Shown in pieces: positions 41,943 through 53,286 of a DNA stretch of 64,000 nt. A program made the translations under genes and the position numbers. The stretch is taken from positions 157,933 to 221,932 of the forward strand of contig NZ_BMRA01000003.1 of NCBI RefSeq assembly GCF_014648395.1, given 5' to 3'. The stretch comes from Micromonospora fulviviridis (GTDB lineage: Bacteria; Actinomycetota; Actinomycetes; Mycobacteriales; Micromonosporaceae). Under the pieces are notes generated by a model. It saw nothing but the letters and a program-made list of their open reading frames with translations. It searched no databases and was not told the DNA's origin. The first letter of the stretch is position 1. Every line of letters starts with the position of its first letter.

Positions 41943-43340
41943 TCAGCGCAGGCCGGCGGCCGCGAGCAGGTTGCCCTCCGGCTGGGCGGGCCGGGTCCGG
42001 CCGAGGCTCATCCGCTGCTCGGCGCGCGCGGCGGTGAACGCGGGATCGCCCGCGATGGCGGCGGCGTACGCGGCAGCCGTGCGGGACGCGATGGCCGACC
42101 AGCCGTACTGCTCGTGGACCATCGTGCGGGCGCGCCGGGCGAGCAGCCGCGCCCGGTCCCGGTCGGACAGCAGCGCGTGCACCGCGTCGGCGAGCCCGTC
42201 CGGGTCCTGCGGGGCGAAGGTCAGCCCCGTCACGCCCGGCTCGACGATCTCCGCCAGCCCGCCGGTGCGGGACACCGCGAGCGGCGCGCCGGCGGCGGCC
42301 CCCTCCAGGGCCACCATGCCGAACGGCTCGTAGATGCTCGGCACCGCGAAGCAGTCCGAGGCGGCCATCACGGCGGGCAGGTCGGTGCCGCCCAGGAAGC
42401 CCGGCATGCTCACCGTGGCGCCCAGCCCGAGCCGGTGCACCTCGGCCTCCAGGGTCGCCCGGTAGGGCCCGTCGCCGACGATCACCGCGCGCAGGCCGGG
42501 GTGCCGGTCGCGCAGCCGGGGCAGCCCGGCCAGCAGGTGCTGCACGCCCTTCTCGTAGACCAGCCGGCCCGCGAAGGTGACCAGCGGGCCGTCCCCGGCG
42601 AACCGGGCCCGGGCGGCGGCGACCGCCGAGCCGGGCACCCGCCAGCGGTGCGGCTCCACCCCGTTGGGCACCACGTCGACCCGGGCCGAATCCACGCCGA
42701 ACAGCGCGCCCACCTCGTCGCGCATGTAGCCGGAGCAGACGATCACCCGGCCGGACTCGGTGGCCAGCCAGTGCTCGACGCCGTGGATGGTGCGGTTCAT
42801 CTCCTCGGGCAGCCAGCCCTGGTGCCGGCCCGCCTCGGTGGCGTGGATGGTGCTGACCAGCGGCACGTCCAGGTGCTCGCGCAGGGTCATCGCGGTGTGC
42901 GCGACCAGCCAGTCGTGGGCGTGGATGACGTCGTACGCGCCGGACTCGGCGGCGCGCAGGGCGGCCCGCGTGAGGGTGTGGTTGAACGCCATGGTCCAGG
43001 CCAGCAGCGAGCCGGTGGCCAGCGGGAAGGTGACCGGGTCCTCGGCGGCGCGGACGATCCGCACGCCGTCGGCGTACTCCTCCAGCGGCGCGCCCTCGGC
43101 GTGCCGGGTGACGACGGTGACCTCGTGGCCGGCGGCGGCCAGGGCGACGGAGAGGGCGTGCACGTGGCGGCCGAGGCCGCCGACGAGCACCGGCGGGTAC
43201 TCCCACGACAGCATGAGGATGCGCCGGGTCCGGGGCGGAACGCCGGGCTGCGGCGGGATGGTGGGGCGGGAGGTGAGGGTGGGCCGGTGGGTCCGGTCCG
43301 TCGCGGTGGCGGGCTGCGCGCCGACCCGCAGGGTGGTCAC
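41943..43340 (-). CDS. GT4 glycosyltransferase, glycogen synthase-like
   Basis: A 465-residue GT-B fold enzyme. MLSWEYPPVLVGGLGRHVHA at the start of the N-terminal domain is the mark of actinobacterial glycogen synthase/maltose-1-phosphate synthase (GlgA/GlgM) relatives; HAHDWLVAH and VVPNGVEPHRW follow. The donor site shows FAGRLVYEKGVQHLL and PSIYEPFGMVALEGAAAGAPL with the ExxxxxxxE motif. It should add glucose from a nucleotide sugar. GTG 43340 is taken because GGAGA lies 5 bases upstream; the frame runs 33 codons further. It is divergent from the trehalose operon, which fits alpha-glucan metabolism. Confidence 0.85.
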   Translation of the reverse strand: MTTLRVGAQPATATDRTHRPTLTSRPTIPPQPGVPPRTRRILMLSWEYPPVLVGGLGRHVHALSVALAAAGHEVTVVTRHAEGAPLEEYADGVRIVRAAEDPVTFPLATGSLLAWTMAFNHTLTRAALRAAESGAYDVIHAHDWLVAHTAMTLREHLDVPLVSTIHATEAGRHQGWLPEEMNRTIHGVEHWLATESGRVIVCSGYMRDEVGALFGVDSARVDVVPNGVEPHRWRVPGSAVAAARARFAGDGPLVTFAGRLVYEKGVQHLLAGLPRLRDRHPGLRAVIVGDGPYRATLEAEVHRLGLGATVSMPGFLGGTDLPAVMAASDCFAVPSIYEPFGMVALEGAAAGAPLAVSRTGGLAEIVEPGVTGLTFAPQDPDGLADAVHALLSDRDRARLLARRARTMVHEQYGWSAIASRTAAAYAAAIAGDPAFTAARAEQRMSLGRTRPAQPEGNLLAAAGLR

Positions 43341-43658
43341 ATCGATCTCCGTCCATGCATGCTGGTACGCGCCGGCGCCACTGGCGGCGTGGGGAGCGTG
43401 GTGGGGTGGCCGAACGGCCGGGTGGACCCGCGCGGGCACGCGTGTCCGTTATCCAGGTAAAGGCATTCGGCGCGAACCCGCACCTCGAAAAGGGCGATCG
43501 TGACGGACAACACCCGAAAGCTCAGCCGGGTCCAGGCGGGTGGATTTCGGTTACCGTCCGAACGGGTGGATTGGCGGAGCGTGCGGCGGGGCATTAGCGG
43601 CGTGCGCACCGGCGGCCCGCCCGTCCGGTGCGCTCATGATCATGGCCGAAGGAGCGAC
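43341..43658. other. 318-base divergent intergenic region before glgX
   Basis: This gap separates the GT4 and glgX genes and should hold both promoters. It contains a 10-base direct repeat CGGGTGGATT (43537-43546, 43563-43572) that encloses an inverted repeat TTCGG-N7-CCGAA (43546-43562). No small gene with a ribosome site is visible; the frame open into glgX from 43500 shows no family sequence. The ribosome site GGAG lies at 43651. Confidence 0.5.
43537..43572. promoter_or_regulatory. operator-like repeats upstream of glgX
   Basis: Direct repeats CGGGTGGATT at 43537 and 43563 flank TTCGG-TTACCGT-CCGAA. The 26-base spacing is about two and a half helical turns. It lies 87 bases before the glgX start and could be a regulator site. 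Confidence 0.35.
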
Positions 43659-45779
<2,121 letters not shown>

Positions 45780-45782
45780 CCC

Positions 45783-48119
45783 ATGCCCGACACCCCCCAC
45801 CCCCACGACACGACGGCGACGACGACGCGGGTGGGGTCGACCTACCGTGTCCAGGTCCGCCCCGGCTTCGACCTCGACGCCACCGCCGGCCTCGCCGGCT
45901 ACCTGGCCGACCTGGGCGTCACGCACCTCTACAGCGCGCCGCTGCTCACCGCCACCCCCGGCTCGCAGCACGGCTACGACGTGGTCGACCACCGCGCGGT
46001 CAACCCGGAGCTGGGCGGCGAGGGCGGCCGGCAGCGGCTGGTCCGGGCGCTGCGCGCGGCCGGGCTCGGCCTGGTCGTGGACATCGTGCCCAACCACGCC
46101 GGGGTGGCCCGGCCGGCGGCCAACCCGGCCTGGTGGGACGTGCTGCGCCGGGGCCGGGCCTCGGCGTACGGGGACTGGTTCGACATCGACTGGGACCGGG
46201 GGCGGCTGCTGCTGCCGGTCCTCGCCGACAGCCCCGACGCCCTGGACGACCTCAAGGTGGTCGACGGCGAGCTGCGCTACCACGAGCACCGCTTCCCGAT
46301 CGCCGACGGCACCGGGGACGGGACCCCGCGCGAGGTGCACGACCGGCAGCACTACGAGCTGGTCAACTGGCGGCGCGGCGACACCGAGCTGACGTACCGC
46401 CGGTTCTTCGCCGTCTCCGACCTGGCCGGGCTGCGGGTGGAGGACCCGGAGGTCTTCCGCGCCACCCACGCGGAGATCCTGCGCTGGGCCGCCGCCGGCG
46501 ACCTGGCCGGCATCCGGGTCGACCACCCGGACGGGCTGCGCGACCCCGCCGGCTACCTGGCGCGGCTGCGCGCCGCCGCACCCGGCGCCTGGCTGGTGGT
46601 GGAGAAGATCCTGGAGTACGGCGAGGAGCTGCCGGACTGGCCGGTCGACGGCACCACCGGCTACGACGCCCTCGCGGCCACCTGCGGGCTCTTCGTCGAC
46701 CCGGACGCCGAGGCGGACTTCACGGCGCTGGACGGCCGGCTCACCGGCCGGCACACCTCGTGGGAGGACCTGACCCACGACACCAAGCTGGCGGCCGCCA
46801 CCCGGCTGCTCGCCGCCGAGCTGGGCCGGCTCGCCGCGCTCGTCCCCGACCTGCCCGCCGAGCAGGTCCGGGCGGCCCTCGCCGAGTTGGCCGCCTGCTT
46901 CCCGGTCTACCGCGGCTACCCGCCGGAGGGCGCCCGCCACCTGGCCGCCGCCCGCTCCGAGGCCGGCCGCCGCCGCCCCGACCTGACCGCGGTGCTGGAC
47001 GCGGTCACCGCCCGGCTCCGCGACCCCGGCCACGAGTTGGCCGCCCGCTTCCCGCAGCTGTCCGGCGCCGTCATGGCCAAGGGCGTGGAGGACACCGCCT
47101 ACTACCGGTGGAGCCGGTTCGTCACCCTCAACGAGGTGGGTGGCAGCCCGGCCCACTTCGGGGTGCCGCCGGCCGAGTTCCACCGCTTCGCCGCCGCCCG
47201 GCAGGTGCGTTGGCCGGCCAGCATGACCACGCTCTCCACCCACGACACCAAGCGCGGCGAGGACGTCCGGGCCCGGCTCGCGGTCCTGTCCGAGCTGCCC
47301 GGGCGCTGGGCCGAGCGGGTGGCCGACTGGATGTCCCGCGCTCCGCTGGCCGATCCCGCCTTCGCCCACCTGCTCTGGCAGACCGCCGTCGGGGCCTGGC
47401 CCATCGAGCGAGAGCGGCTGCACGGGTACGCGGAGAAGGCCGCCCGGGAGGCGTCCGTCTCGACGAGCTGGGCCGACCCCGACCCGGCGTTCGAGCACGA
47501 GCTGCACGCCCTGGTCGACCGGATGTACGACGACCCGGAGCTGCACGCCCAGCTCACCGCGTTCGCCGACGAGATCACCCCGGCCGGCTGGTCCAACTCG
47601 CTCGGGCAGAAGCTGGTCCAGCTCGCCATGCCCGGCGTGCCGGACACCTACCAGGGCACCGAGCTGTGGGAGAACTCCCTCGTCGACCCGGACAACCGCC
47701 GCCCGGTCGACTTCGCCGTACGCCGGGAACTGCTGGCCCGGCTCGATGCCGGCTGGCGGCCCGCGGTGGCCGCCGACGGCGCGGCCAAGCTGCTCGTGGT
47801 CTCCCGCACCCTGCGGCTGCGCCGGGACCACCCGGAGCTGTTCACCGGCTACCGGCCGGTGCCCGCGCACGGCCCGGCCGGCGCGCACGCGGTGGCCTTC
47901 GACCGGGGCGGCGCGATCGCGGTGGCCACCCGGCTCCCGCTGCGGCTGGCCCGCGCCGGCGGCTGGGGCGACACGACGCTGGCGATTTCCGGCAACAGTG
48001 TTACGGACGTGTTCACCGGTCGGGTCTACAGTGGGTCTGAGCTGCTGATGCACGATCTTCTGAGCACCTATCCCGTCGCCCTCCTCGCTCCCACCGACTC
48101 CGTGGAGGCAGCCGCATGA
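45783..48119 (+). CDS. treY: maltooligosyl trehalose synthase
   Basis: A 778-residue GH13 enzyme that turns the reducing-end alpha-1,4 bond of maltodextrin into the alpha,alpha-1,1 bond of trehalose. Landmarks: STYRVQVRPGFDLDATAGLA, LGVTHLYSAPLLTATPGSQH, HGYDVVDHRAVNPELGG, VVDIVPNHAGVA, GIRVDHPDGLRDP (nucleophile Asp near 246), VVEKILEYGEELP (acid Glu) and TLSTHDTKRGEDVRARL (third carboxylate). Length and motif order match TreY throughout. It starts 3 bases after glgX and overlaps treZ by 4 bases (ATGA). Confidence 0.95.
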   Translation: MPDTPHPHDTTATTTRVGSTYRVQVRPGFDLDATAGLAGYLADLGVTHLYSAPLLTATPGSQHGYDVVDHRAVNPELGGEGGRQRLVRALRAAGLGLVVDIVPNHAGVARPAANPAWWDVLRRGRASAYGDWFDIDWDRGRLLLPVLADSPDALDDLKVVDGELRYHEHRFPIADGTGDGTPREVHDRQHYELVNWRRGDTELTYRRFFAVSDLAGLRVEDPEVFRATHAEILRWAAAGDLAGIRVDHPDGLRDPAGYLARLRAAAPGAWLVVEKILEYGEELPDWPVDGTTGYDALAATCGLFVDPDAEADFTALDGRLTGRHTSWEDLTHDTKLAAATRLLAAELGRLAALVPDLPAEQVRAALAELAACFPVYRGYPPEGARHLAAARSEAGRRRPDLTAVLDAVTARLRDPGHELAARFPQLSGAVMAKGVEDTAYYRWSRFVTLNEVGGSPAHFGVPPAEFHRFAAARQVRWPASMTTLSTHDTKRGEDVRARLAVLSELPGRWAERVADWMSRAPLADPAFAHLLWQTAVGAWPIERERLHGYAEKAAREASVSTSWADPDPAFEHELHALVDRMYDDPELHAQLTAFADEITPAGWSNSLGQKLVQLAMPGVPDTYQGTELWENSLVDPDNRRPVDFAVRRELLARLDAGWRPAVAADGAAKLLVVSRTLRLRRDHPELFTGYRPVPAHGPAGAHAVAFDRGGAIAVATRLPLRLARAGGWGDTTLAISGNSVTDVFTGRVYSGSELLMHDLLSTYPVALLAPTDSVEAAA

Positions 48120-49849
48120 CCGAATTCACGGTGTGGGCGCCCGAAGCCGCCCGGGTCCGGCTGCGCCTGCCGGGCGTCGCCGACCACGACATGCGCCCCA
48201 CGCCCGGGGGCTGGTGGCGCGTCGAGGTGCCCGGCGCCGGGCCGGGCACCGACTACGCGTTCCTCCTCGACGACGACGAGCGGGCCCTGCCCGACCCGCG
48301 GTCGGCCTGGCAGCCGCAGGGCGTGCACGGGCCGAGCCGGCGCTACGACCACGCCGCGTTCGGCTGGACCGACCAGGGCTGGACCGGGCGGCAGCTGCCC
48401 GGCAGCGTCCTCTACGAGCTGCACATCGGCACCTTCACCCCGGAGGGCACCTTCGACGCGGCGATCGGCCGCCTCGACCACCTGGTCGACCTCGGCGTCG
48501 ACCTGATCGAGCTGCTCCCGGTCAACGCCTTCAACGGCGAGCACAACTGGGGCTACGACGGGGTCTGCTGGTACGCGCCGCACGAGCCGTACGGCGGGCC
48601 GGACGGGCTCAAGCGCTTCGTCGACGCGGCGCACGCCAGGGGGCTGGGGGTGATCCTCGACGTCGTCTACAACCATTTCGGGCCCTCCGGGGCCTACGCG
48701 CCGCGCTTCGCGCCGTACCTCACCGAGCAGAGCAACACCTGGGGCCGCACCGTCAACCTGGACGGGCCGCACTCCGACGGGGTGCGCCGATACATCGTCG
48801 ACAGCGTGCTCATGTGGCTGCGCGACTACCACGTCGACGGGTTGCGGCTGGACGCCGTGCACGCCATGCCCGACTCCCGGGCCACCCACCTCCTGGAGGA
48901 GGTCGCGGCCGAGGTGGAGACGCTCTCCACCCACCTGGGCCGGCCGCTGTCGCTGATCGCCGAGAGCGACCTCAACGACCCGAAGCTGATCAGCCCGCGG
49001 GAGGCCGGCGGGTACGGGCTGCACGCCCAGTGGAACGACGACGCCCACCACGCGCTGCACACCCTGCTCACCGGGGAACGGCAGGGCTACTACGGGGACT
49101 TCGGCTCCCTCGAATGCCTCACCGACGTGCTGACCGGCGCGTTCTTCCACGCCGGCACCTGGTCCAGCTTCCGCAACCGCAGCCACGGCCGGCCCGTCGA
49201 CCGGCAGCGCACGCCGGGGCACCGGTTCGTGGCGTACCTGCAGAACCACGACCAGATCGGCAACCGGGCCACCGGCGACCGGATCTCCGCCACGCTCTCC
49301 GCCGGGCTGCTGCGCGTCGGCGCCACCCTGTTGATGACCGCGCCCTTCACCCCCATGCTGTTCATGGGGGAGGAGTGGGCCGCCAGCACCCCCTGGCAGT
49401 TCTTCACCAGCCACCCGGAGCCGGAACTGGCCACCGCCGTGGCGGCCGGGCGCCGGCGGGAGTTCGCCGCGCACGGCTGGCCGCCGGGCGACGTGCCCGA
49501 CCCGCAGGACCCGCAGACCTTCGTCCGGTCCCGGCTCGACTGGGCCGAGCTGGACAAGCCCGAGCACCGGGAGATGTACGACTTCTACCGGCGGCTCATC
49601 GCGCTGCGCAAGCGCCGTCCCGACCTGTCCGACCCGCGGCTCAGCCACGTCGAGGTACGCCACGGCGACCAGTTCCTGCTGATGCGGCGGGGCGGCTGCC
49701 TGGTGGTGGCGAACCTGGCCGGCAAGGCGCAGCGGATCAACCTGCCCGGTGTGGTGCGGCGGGTGCTGCTCGCCACCTCCGAAGGGGTCACCGTCATGCG
49801 GGACGGGATCGAGCTGCCGGCGGAGTCGGCCGCGATCGTCGCGCTCTGA
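48116..49849 (+). CDS. treZ: malto-oligosyltrehalose trehalohydrolase
   Basis: A 577-residue GH13 enzyme that releases free trehalose from maltooligosyl trehalose. N-terminal CBM48-like domain (1-95; FTVWAPEAARVRLRL), then the barrel: ELHIGTFTPEGTFDAA, LPVNAFNGEHNWGYDG, DVVYNHFGPSGAY, GLRLDAVHAM (nucleophile near 245), IAESDLNDPK (acid Glu) and QNHDQIGNRA (third carboxylate). Its ATG overlaps the treY stop, so the three genes are co-translated. No otsA or otsB lies in the window, so this is the local trehalose route. Confidence 0.95.
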   Translation: MTEFTVWAPEAARVRLRLPGVADHDMRPTPGGWWRVEVPGAGPGTDYAFLLDDDERALPDPRSAWQPQGVHGPSRRYDHAAFGWTDQGWTGRQLPGSVLYELHIGTFTPEGTFDAAIGRLDHLVDLGVDLIELLPVNAFNGEHNWGYDGVCWYAPHEPYGGPDGLKRFVDAAHARGLGVILDVVYNHFGPSGAYAPRFAPYLTEQSNTWGRTVNLDGPHSDGVRRYIVDSVLMWLRDYHVDGLRLDAVHAMPDSRATHLLEEVAAEVETLSTHLGRPLSLIAESDLNDPKLISPREAGGYGLHAQWNDDAHHALHTLLTGERQGYYGDFGSLECLTDVLTGAFFHAGTWSSFRNRSHGRPVDRQRTPGHRFVAYLQNHDQIGNRATGDRISATLSAGLLRVGATLLMTAPFTPMLFMGEEWAASTPWQFFTSHPEPELATAVAAGRRREFAAHGWPPGDVPDPQDPQTFVRSRLDWAELDKPEHREMYDFYRRLIALRKRRPDLSDPRLSHVEVRHGDQFLLMRRGGCLVVANLAGKAQRINLPGVVRRVLLATSEGVTVMRDGIELPAESAAIVAL

Positions 49850-49906
49850 GGAACACCGCCGCGCCGCGCGGCGTACGACAATGCTCGGAGAAATCTCGGC
49901 GGGGCG

Positions 49907-49931
49907 TGTCGGATCGAGGCGGCGGCGTTCG
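49907..49931 (+). promoter_or_regulatory. candidate ECF42-type promoter
   Basis: TGTCGG (49907-49912) is followed 13 bases later by CGTTCGT. ECF42 sigma factors are reported to read promoters with a TGTCGA-like -35 and a CG-rich -10; this could be the autoregulated promoter of the DGPF gene. One base of the -35 differs. Confidence 0.3.
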
Positions 49932-49989
49932 TAGCAGGGGTGACAGGCGGCCCGATGGGGCGGCCACCCGGCGACAGGAGATGATCCCC

Positions 49990-50319
49990 ATGGCGCAGTA
50001 CCTGATGTCCGTGCTCGACGACCAGGCCCGCCTCGCCAGCGCGGAGGAGATGGCCGCGATCGACGTCTTCAACGAGCAGCTCCAGGCCGACGGCCAGTGG
50101 GTCTTCGCCGGCGGCCTCGCGTCGCCCGGCTCGGCCACCGTGGTCGACGGCCGGGACGGGGATCCGGTGTTCACCGATGGGCCCTACGTGGAGTCGAAGG
50201 AGCACGTCATCGGCTTCTGGATCATCGAGGCGCCCCACCTCGACGTGGCGCTGCGGCTCGCCGCCGGGGGATCGAAGAGCTGCAACCGGAGGGTCGAGCT
50301 CCGACCGTTCCTGGGTTGA
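49990..50319 (+). CDS. YCII/DGPF-domain protein
   Basis: A 109-residue small protein of the DGPF (YCII-related) family: AQYLMSVLDD at the start, TDGPYVESKEHVIGFWIIE in the middle, and VELRPFLG at the end. These proteins are regularly encoded beside, and thought to be targets of, ECF42 sigma factors. Their biochemical role is not established. ATG 49990 is chosen over 49981 because GGAG then has a normal distance; the other ATG touches it. Its TGA overlaps the ATG of the sigma factor gene by one base, so the two are coupled. Confidence 0.85.
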   Translation: MAQYLMSVLDDQARLASAEEMAAIDVFNEQLQADGQWVFAGGLASPGSATVVDGRDGDPVFTDGPYVESKEHVIGFWIIEAPHLDVALRLAAGGSKSCNRRVELRPFLG

Positions 50320-51554
50320 TGACCGACGTCGACGAGGTGATCAGCCGGATCCACCGCGAGGAGTGGGCCCGGGTGGTCGCGACCCTGGCCCGGCGCTTCG
50401 GAGACCTCGACATCGCCGAGGACATGGCCGCCGAGGCGTTCGCGACCGCCGTCGAGCGCTGGCCGGTCGAGGGCGTCCCGCCGAGTCCCGGCGCGTGGCT
50501 CACCACCACCGCCCACCGCAGGGCGATCGACCGGCTCCGGCGTGAGGTCCGGCGCGAGGAGAAGCACAAGGAGGCGCTGATGCTGTCCGACACCCCTGAG
50601 CCGCTCGGCGCCATCGACGACGACCGGCTCCGCCTCGTCTTCACCTGCTGCCACCCCGCTCTCGCCATGGAGGTACGGATCGCGCTGACCCTCCGGCTGG
50701 TCGGCGGGCTCACCGTGCCGGAGATCGCCCGCGCGTTCCTGGTCCAGGAGACCGCCATGGGCCGGCGGATCACCCGCGCGAAGGCGAAGATCAAGGCGGC
50801 GAGGATCCCCTTCGGCGTGCCGTTCCGGGAGGACCTCCCGGCCCGGCTCACCGGGGTGCTCGCCGTCCTCTACCTGATCTTCAACGAGGGCTACCTGGCC
50901 TCCGGCCCCGGGACGGAGGCGGTCCGCGGCGACCTGACCGCCGAGGCGATCCGGCTGACCCGGCTCGTCCGTGTCCTCATGCCGGCGGACGGCGAGGTCG
51001 CCGGACTCCTGGCGCTGATGCTCCTCACCGAGGCCCGCCGGGCGGCGCGGGTGTCGGCGAGCGGTGAGCTCGTGACCCTGGTGGAGCAGGACCGCGGCGC
51101 CTGGGACCGCGAGCTGATCGCCGAGGGCCACGCCCTGGTCCGCGCCCGCCTCGCCTCCGGCCGGGCGCCTGGGCGTTACCAGATCCTCGCCGCGATCAAC
51201 GCCGTCCACACCGACGCCCGCGACGCCCGTGACACCGACTGGTCGCAGGTCGTCGCGCTCTACGACCAACTGGTCAGCCTCGACCCCTCGCCGATCGTGC
51301 GGCTCAACCGGGCGATCGCCGTCGCCGAGCTCGACGGCCCGGAGGTCGCCCTGGCGGAGGTGGACGGCCTGCCGCTGGAGGGCTACCACGCCTTCCACGC
51401 CGCCCGCGCCGCCCTGCTGCGCCGGCTGGGCCGCAGCGAGGAGTCGCGGGCGGCGTACGACCGCGCCATCGGGCTGGCCGGCAACACCGCCGAGACGGCG
51501 TACCTCATCCGCCGCCGCGACCAGCTGGCCGGCCGTGCACCGCACTCACCGTGA
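50319..51554 (+). CDS. ECF42-type RNA polymerase sigma factor with C-terminal helical-repeat extension
   Basis: A 411-residue ECF sigma factor. Region 2 lies at about 15-85 (ARRFGDLDIAEDMAAEAFATA, PGAWLTTTAHRRAIDRLRR) and region 4 at about 110-165 (LTLRLVGGLTVPEIARAFLV, MGRRITRAKAKIKAA). The last 230 residues form a TPR-like helical domain (YQILAAINAVHTDA, YDQLVSLDPSPIVRLNRAIA). This long extension defines group ECF42 and is reported to be needed for activity instead of an anti-sigma factor; none is encoded nearby. The DGPF gene directly upstream is the expected partner and target. Confidence 0.88.
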   Translation: MTDVDEVISRIHREEWARVVATLARRFGDLDIAEDMAAEAFATAVERWPVEGVPPSPGAWLTTTAHRRAIDRLRREVRREEKHKEALMLSDTPEPLGAIDDDRLRLVFTCCHPALAMEVRIALTLRLVGGLTVPEIARAFLVQETAMGRRITRAKAKIKAARIPFGVPFREDLPARLTGVLAVLYLIFNEGYLASGPGTEAVRGDLTAEAIRLTRLVRVLMPADGEVAGLLALMLLTEARRAARVSASGELVTLVEQDRGAWDRELIAEGHALVRARLASGRAPGRYQILAAINAVHTDARDARDTDWSQVVALYDQLVSLDPSPIVRLNRAIAVAELDGPEVALAEVDGLPLEGYHAFHAARAALLRRLGRSEESRAAYDRAIGLAGNTAETAYLIRRRDQLAGRAPHSP

Positions 51555-51644
51555 CGCGGGACGGGCGCGGACAGCGGCTGGCAGGCGCCGGGTTCCGTGC
51601 CGGCCGGCTGCGCGACGACCCGTCCCCGCTCTGATCCGGCACGA

Positions 51645-53123
51645 TCAGGGCAGCGGCCACTCGTGGACCGGGCGGTTGCTGTGCATCAGGTCGACGTAGT
51701 GGCGGACCACCTCGCGCAGCGCCTCCGGCCGGTCCAGGTGGTCGGCGGACTCCAGCCGGTGCAGCGTCTCCACCTGCCAGGTCGCGCCGTTGCGGCCGGT
51801 CAGGCAGCGCTGCTCGACGATGCCGAGCAGCCGGTCCCGCTCGGCCGGGTCGAGGCCCCACCGGTCCAGCCCGTGGTGGGCCAGCGGCAGCAGCCGGCGT
51901 AGCACCAGTTCGGTCACCGGCAGGTAGCCGAGCCCGGGCCAGAACACCTGGGCGTCGATGCCGTGCCGGGCGCAGTTGGTGAAGTTCTCCTCGGCCGCGC
52001 TGAACGACATCTGCGACCAGAGCGGCCGGTCGGACTCGGCGAGGGCGCGGACCAGGCCGAAGTAGAAGGCGCCGTTGACGACGGTGTCCAGCACGGTCGG
52101 CCCGGCGGGCAGCACCCGGTTCTCCACCCGCAGGTGCGGACGCCCCTTCAGCACGTCGTAGACCGGGCGGTTCCACCGGTAGACGGTGCCGTTGTGCAGC
52201 CGCAGCTCGGCGAGCTTCGGCACGCCGCCGGCGGCCAGGGTCTCCGCCGGGTCCTCCGGGTCGCAGACCGGCAGCAGCGCCGGGAAGTAGCGCACGTTCT
52301 CCTCGAACAGGTCGAACACGCTGGTGATCCAGCGTTCCCCGAACCAGACCCGGGGGCGTACCCCCTGGGCCTTGATCTCCTCGGCGCGGGTGTCGGTGGC
52401 CTGCTGGAACAGCGGCACCCGGGTCTCCCGCCACAACTCCCGGCCGAACAGCAGCGGCGAGTTGGCGCCGAGCGCGACCTGGACCCCGGCGATCGCCTGG
52501 GCGGCGTTCCAGTAGTCGGCGAACTGGGCCGGGCTGACCTGGAGGTGGAACTGGGTGCTGGTGCAGGCGGCCTCGGGGGTGATGGTGTCCGCGGTGGTGG
52601 CCAGCCGCTCCACCCCGCTGATCGAGATCCGCAGGTCCTCACCGCGCGCGGCGAAGATCTGCTCGTTCAGCAGGGCGTAGCGGGGGTTGGCCGACAGCGT
52701 GGCGGCGGTGAGGTGCTCCGGGCGCAGGGTCGGCAGGATGCCGATCATCACCATGTGCGCGCCGACCGTGCGGGCCTTCTCCTCGGCGGCGTTGAGGCTG
52801 GCCCGGACGTGCTCCTCGAACTGCGCCGTGCCGGTGCCGGTGAGCCGGCGCGGCGCGACGTTGATCTCCACGTTGAACTGGCCCAGCTCGGTCTGGAAGC
52901 TCGGATCGGCGATCGCCTCCAGCACGTCCGCGTTGCGCATGGCCGGCTGGGACTCGTCGTCGACCAGGTTCAGCTCGATCTCCAGCCCGGTCATCGGCCG
53001 CTCCACGTCGAAGCGCGACTCGCGCAGCATCTCGGCGAACACGTCCAGGCAACGCCGCACCTTGTCGCGGTAGCGGGCCCGGTCCTCCCGGCTGAAGGTG
53101 CGCACGCCGACGTCCTCGCCCAT
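51645..53123 (-). CDS. glutamate-cysteine ligase family protein
   Basis: A 492-residue ATP-dependent ligase of the GCS2 fold (glutamate-cysteine ligase/EgtA relatives). GLEIELNLVDD near residue 50 is the first metal/ATP motif, QFNVEINVAP the second, and TSTQFHLQVSP and RVENRVLPAGPT further conserved parts. The group includes enzymes of ergothioneine synthesis and broader carboxylate-amine ligases; actinobacteria with mycothiol rarely make glutathione, so gamma-glutamylcysteine for ergothioneine is possible, but no egtB-E genes are next to it. ATG 53123 is chosen over one three codons upstream. It converges on the ECF42 gene over a 90-base gap. Confidence 0.82.
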   Translation of the reverse strand: MGEDVGVRTFSREDRARYRDKVRRCLDVFAEMLRESRFDVERPMTGLEIELNLVDDESQPAMRNADVLEAIADPSFQTELGQFNVEINVAPRRLTGTGTAQFEEHVRASLNAAEEKARTVGAHMVMIGILPTLRPEHLTAATLSANPRYALLNEQIFAARGEDLRISISGVERLATTADTITPEAACTSTQFHLQVSPAQFADYWNAAQAIAGVQVALGANSPLLFGRELWRETRVPLFQQATDTRAEEIKAQGVRPRVWFGERWITSVFDLFEENVRYFPALLPVCDPEDPAETLAAGGVPKLAELRLHNGTVYRWNRPVYDVLKGRPHLRVENRVLPAGPTVLDTVVNGAFYFGLVRALAESDRPLWSQMSFSAAEENFTNCARHGIDAQVFWPGLGYLPVTELVLRRLLPLAHHGLDRWGLDPAERDRLLGIVEQRCLTGRNGATWQVETLHRLESADHLDRPEALREVVRHYVDLMHSNRPVHEWPLP

Positions 53124-53286
53124 GGTCACCACCCTGTCACCGTTGGTCCCCCTAACCTCGCACGCCCCGGCGGCGCGAGGAAAGACCCGGGGGATCCATT
53201 ACTACCCAGCCGTCCCGCCGGTGATCCCTGTCGCGTCGTCGGTTTCCCCGGCCGGTCCGGCGGGCGCGGGTGGCTAGCATGGCCGG

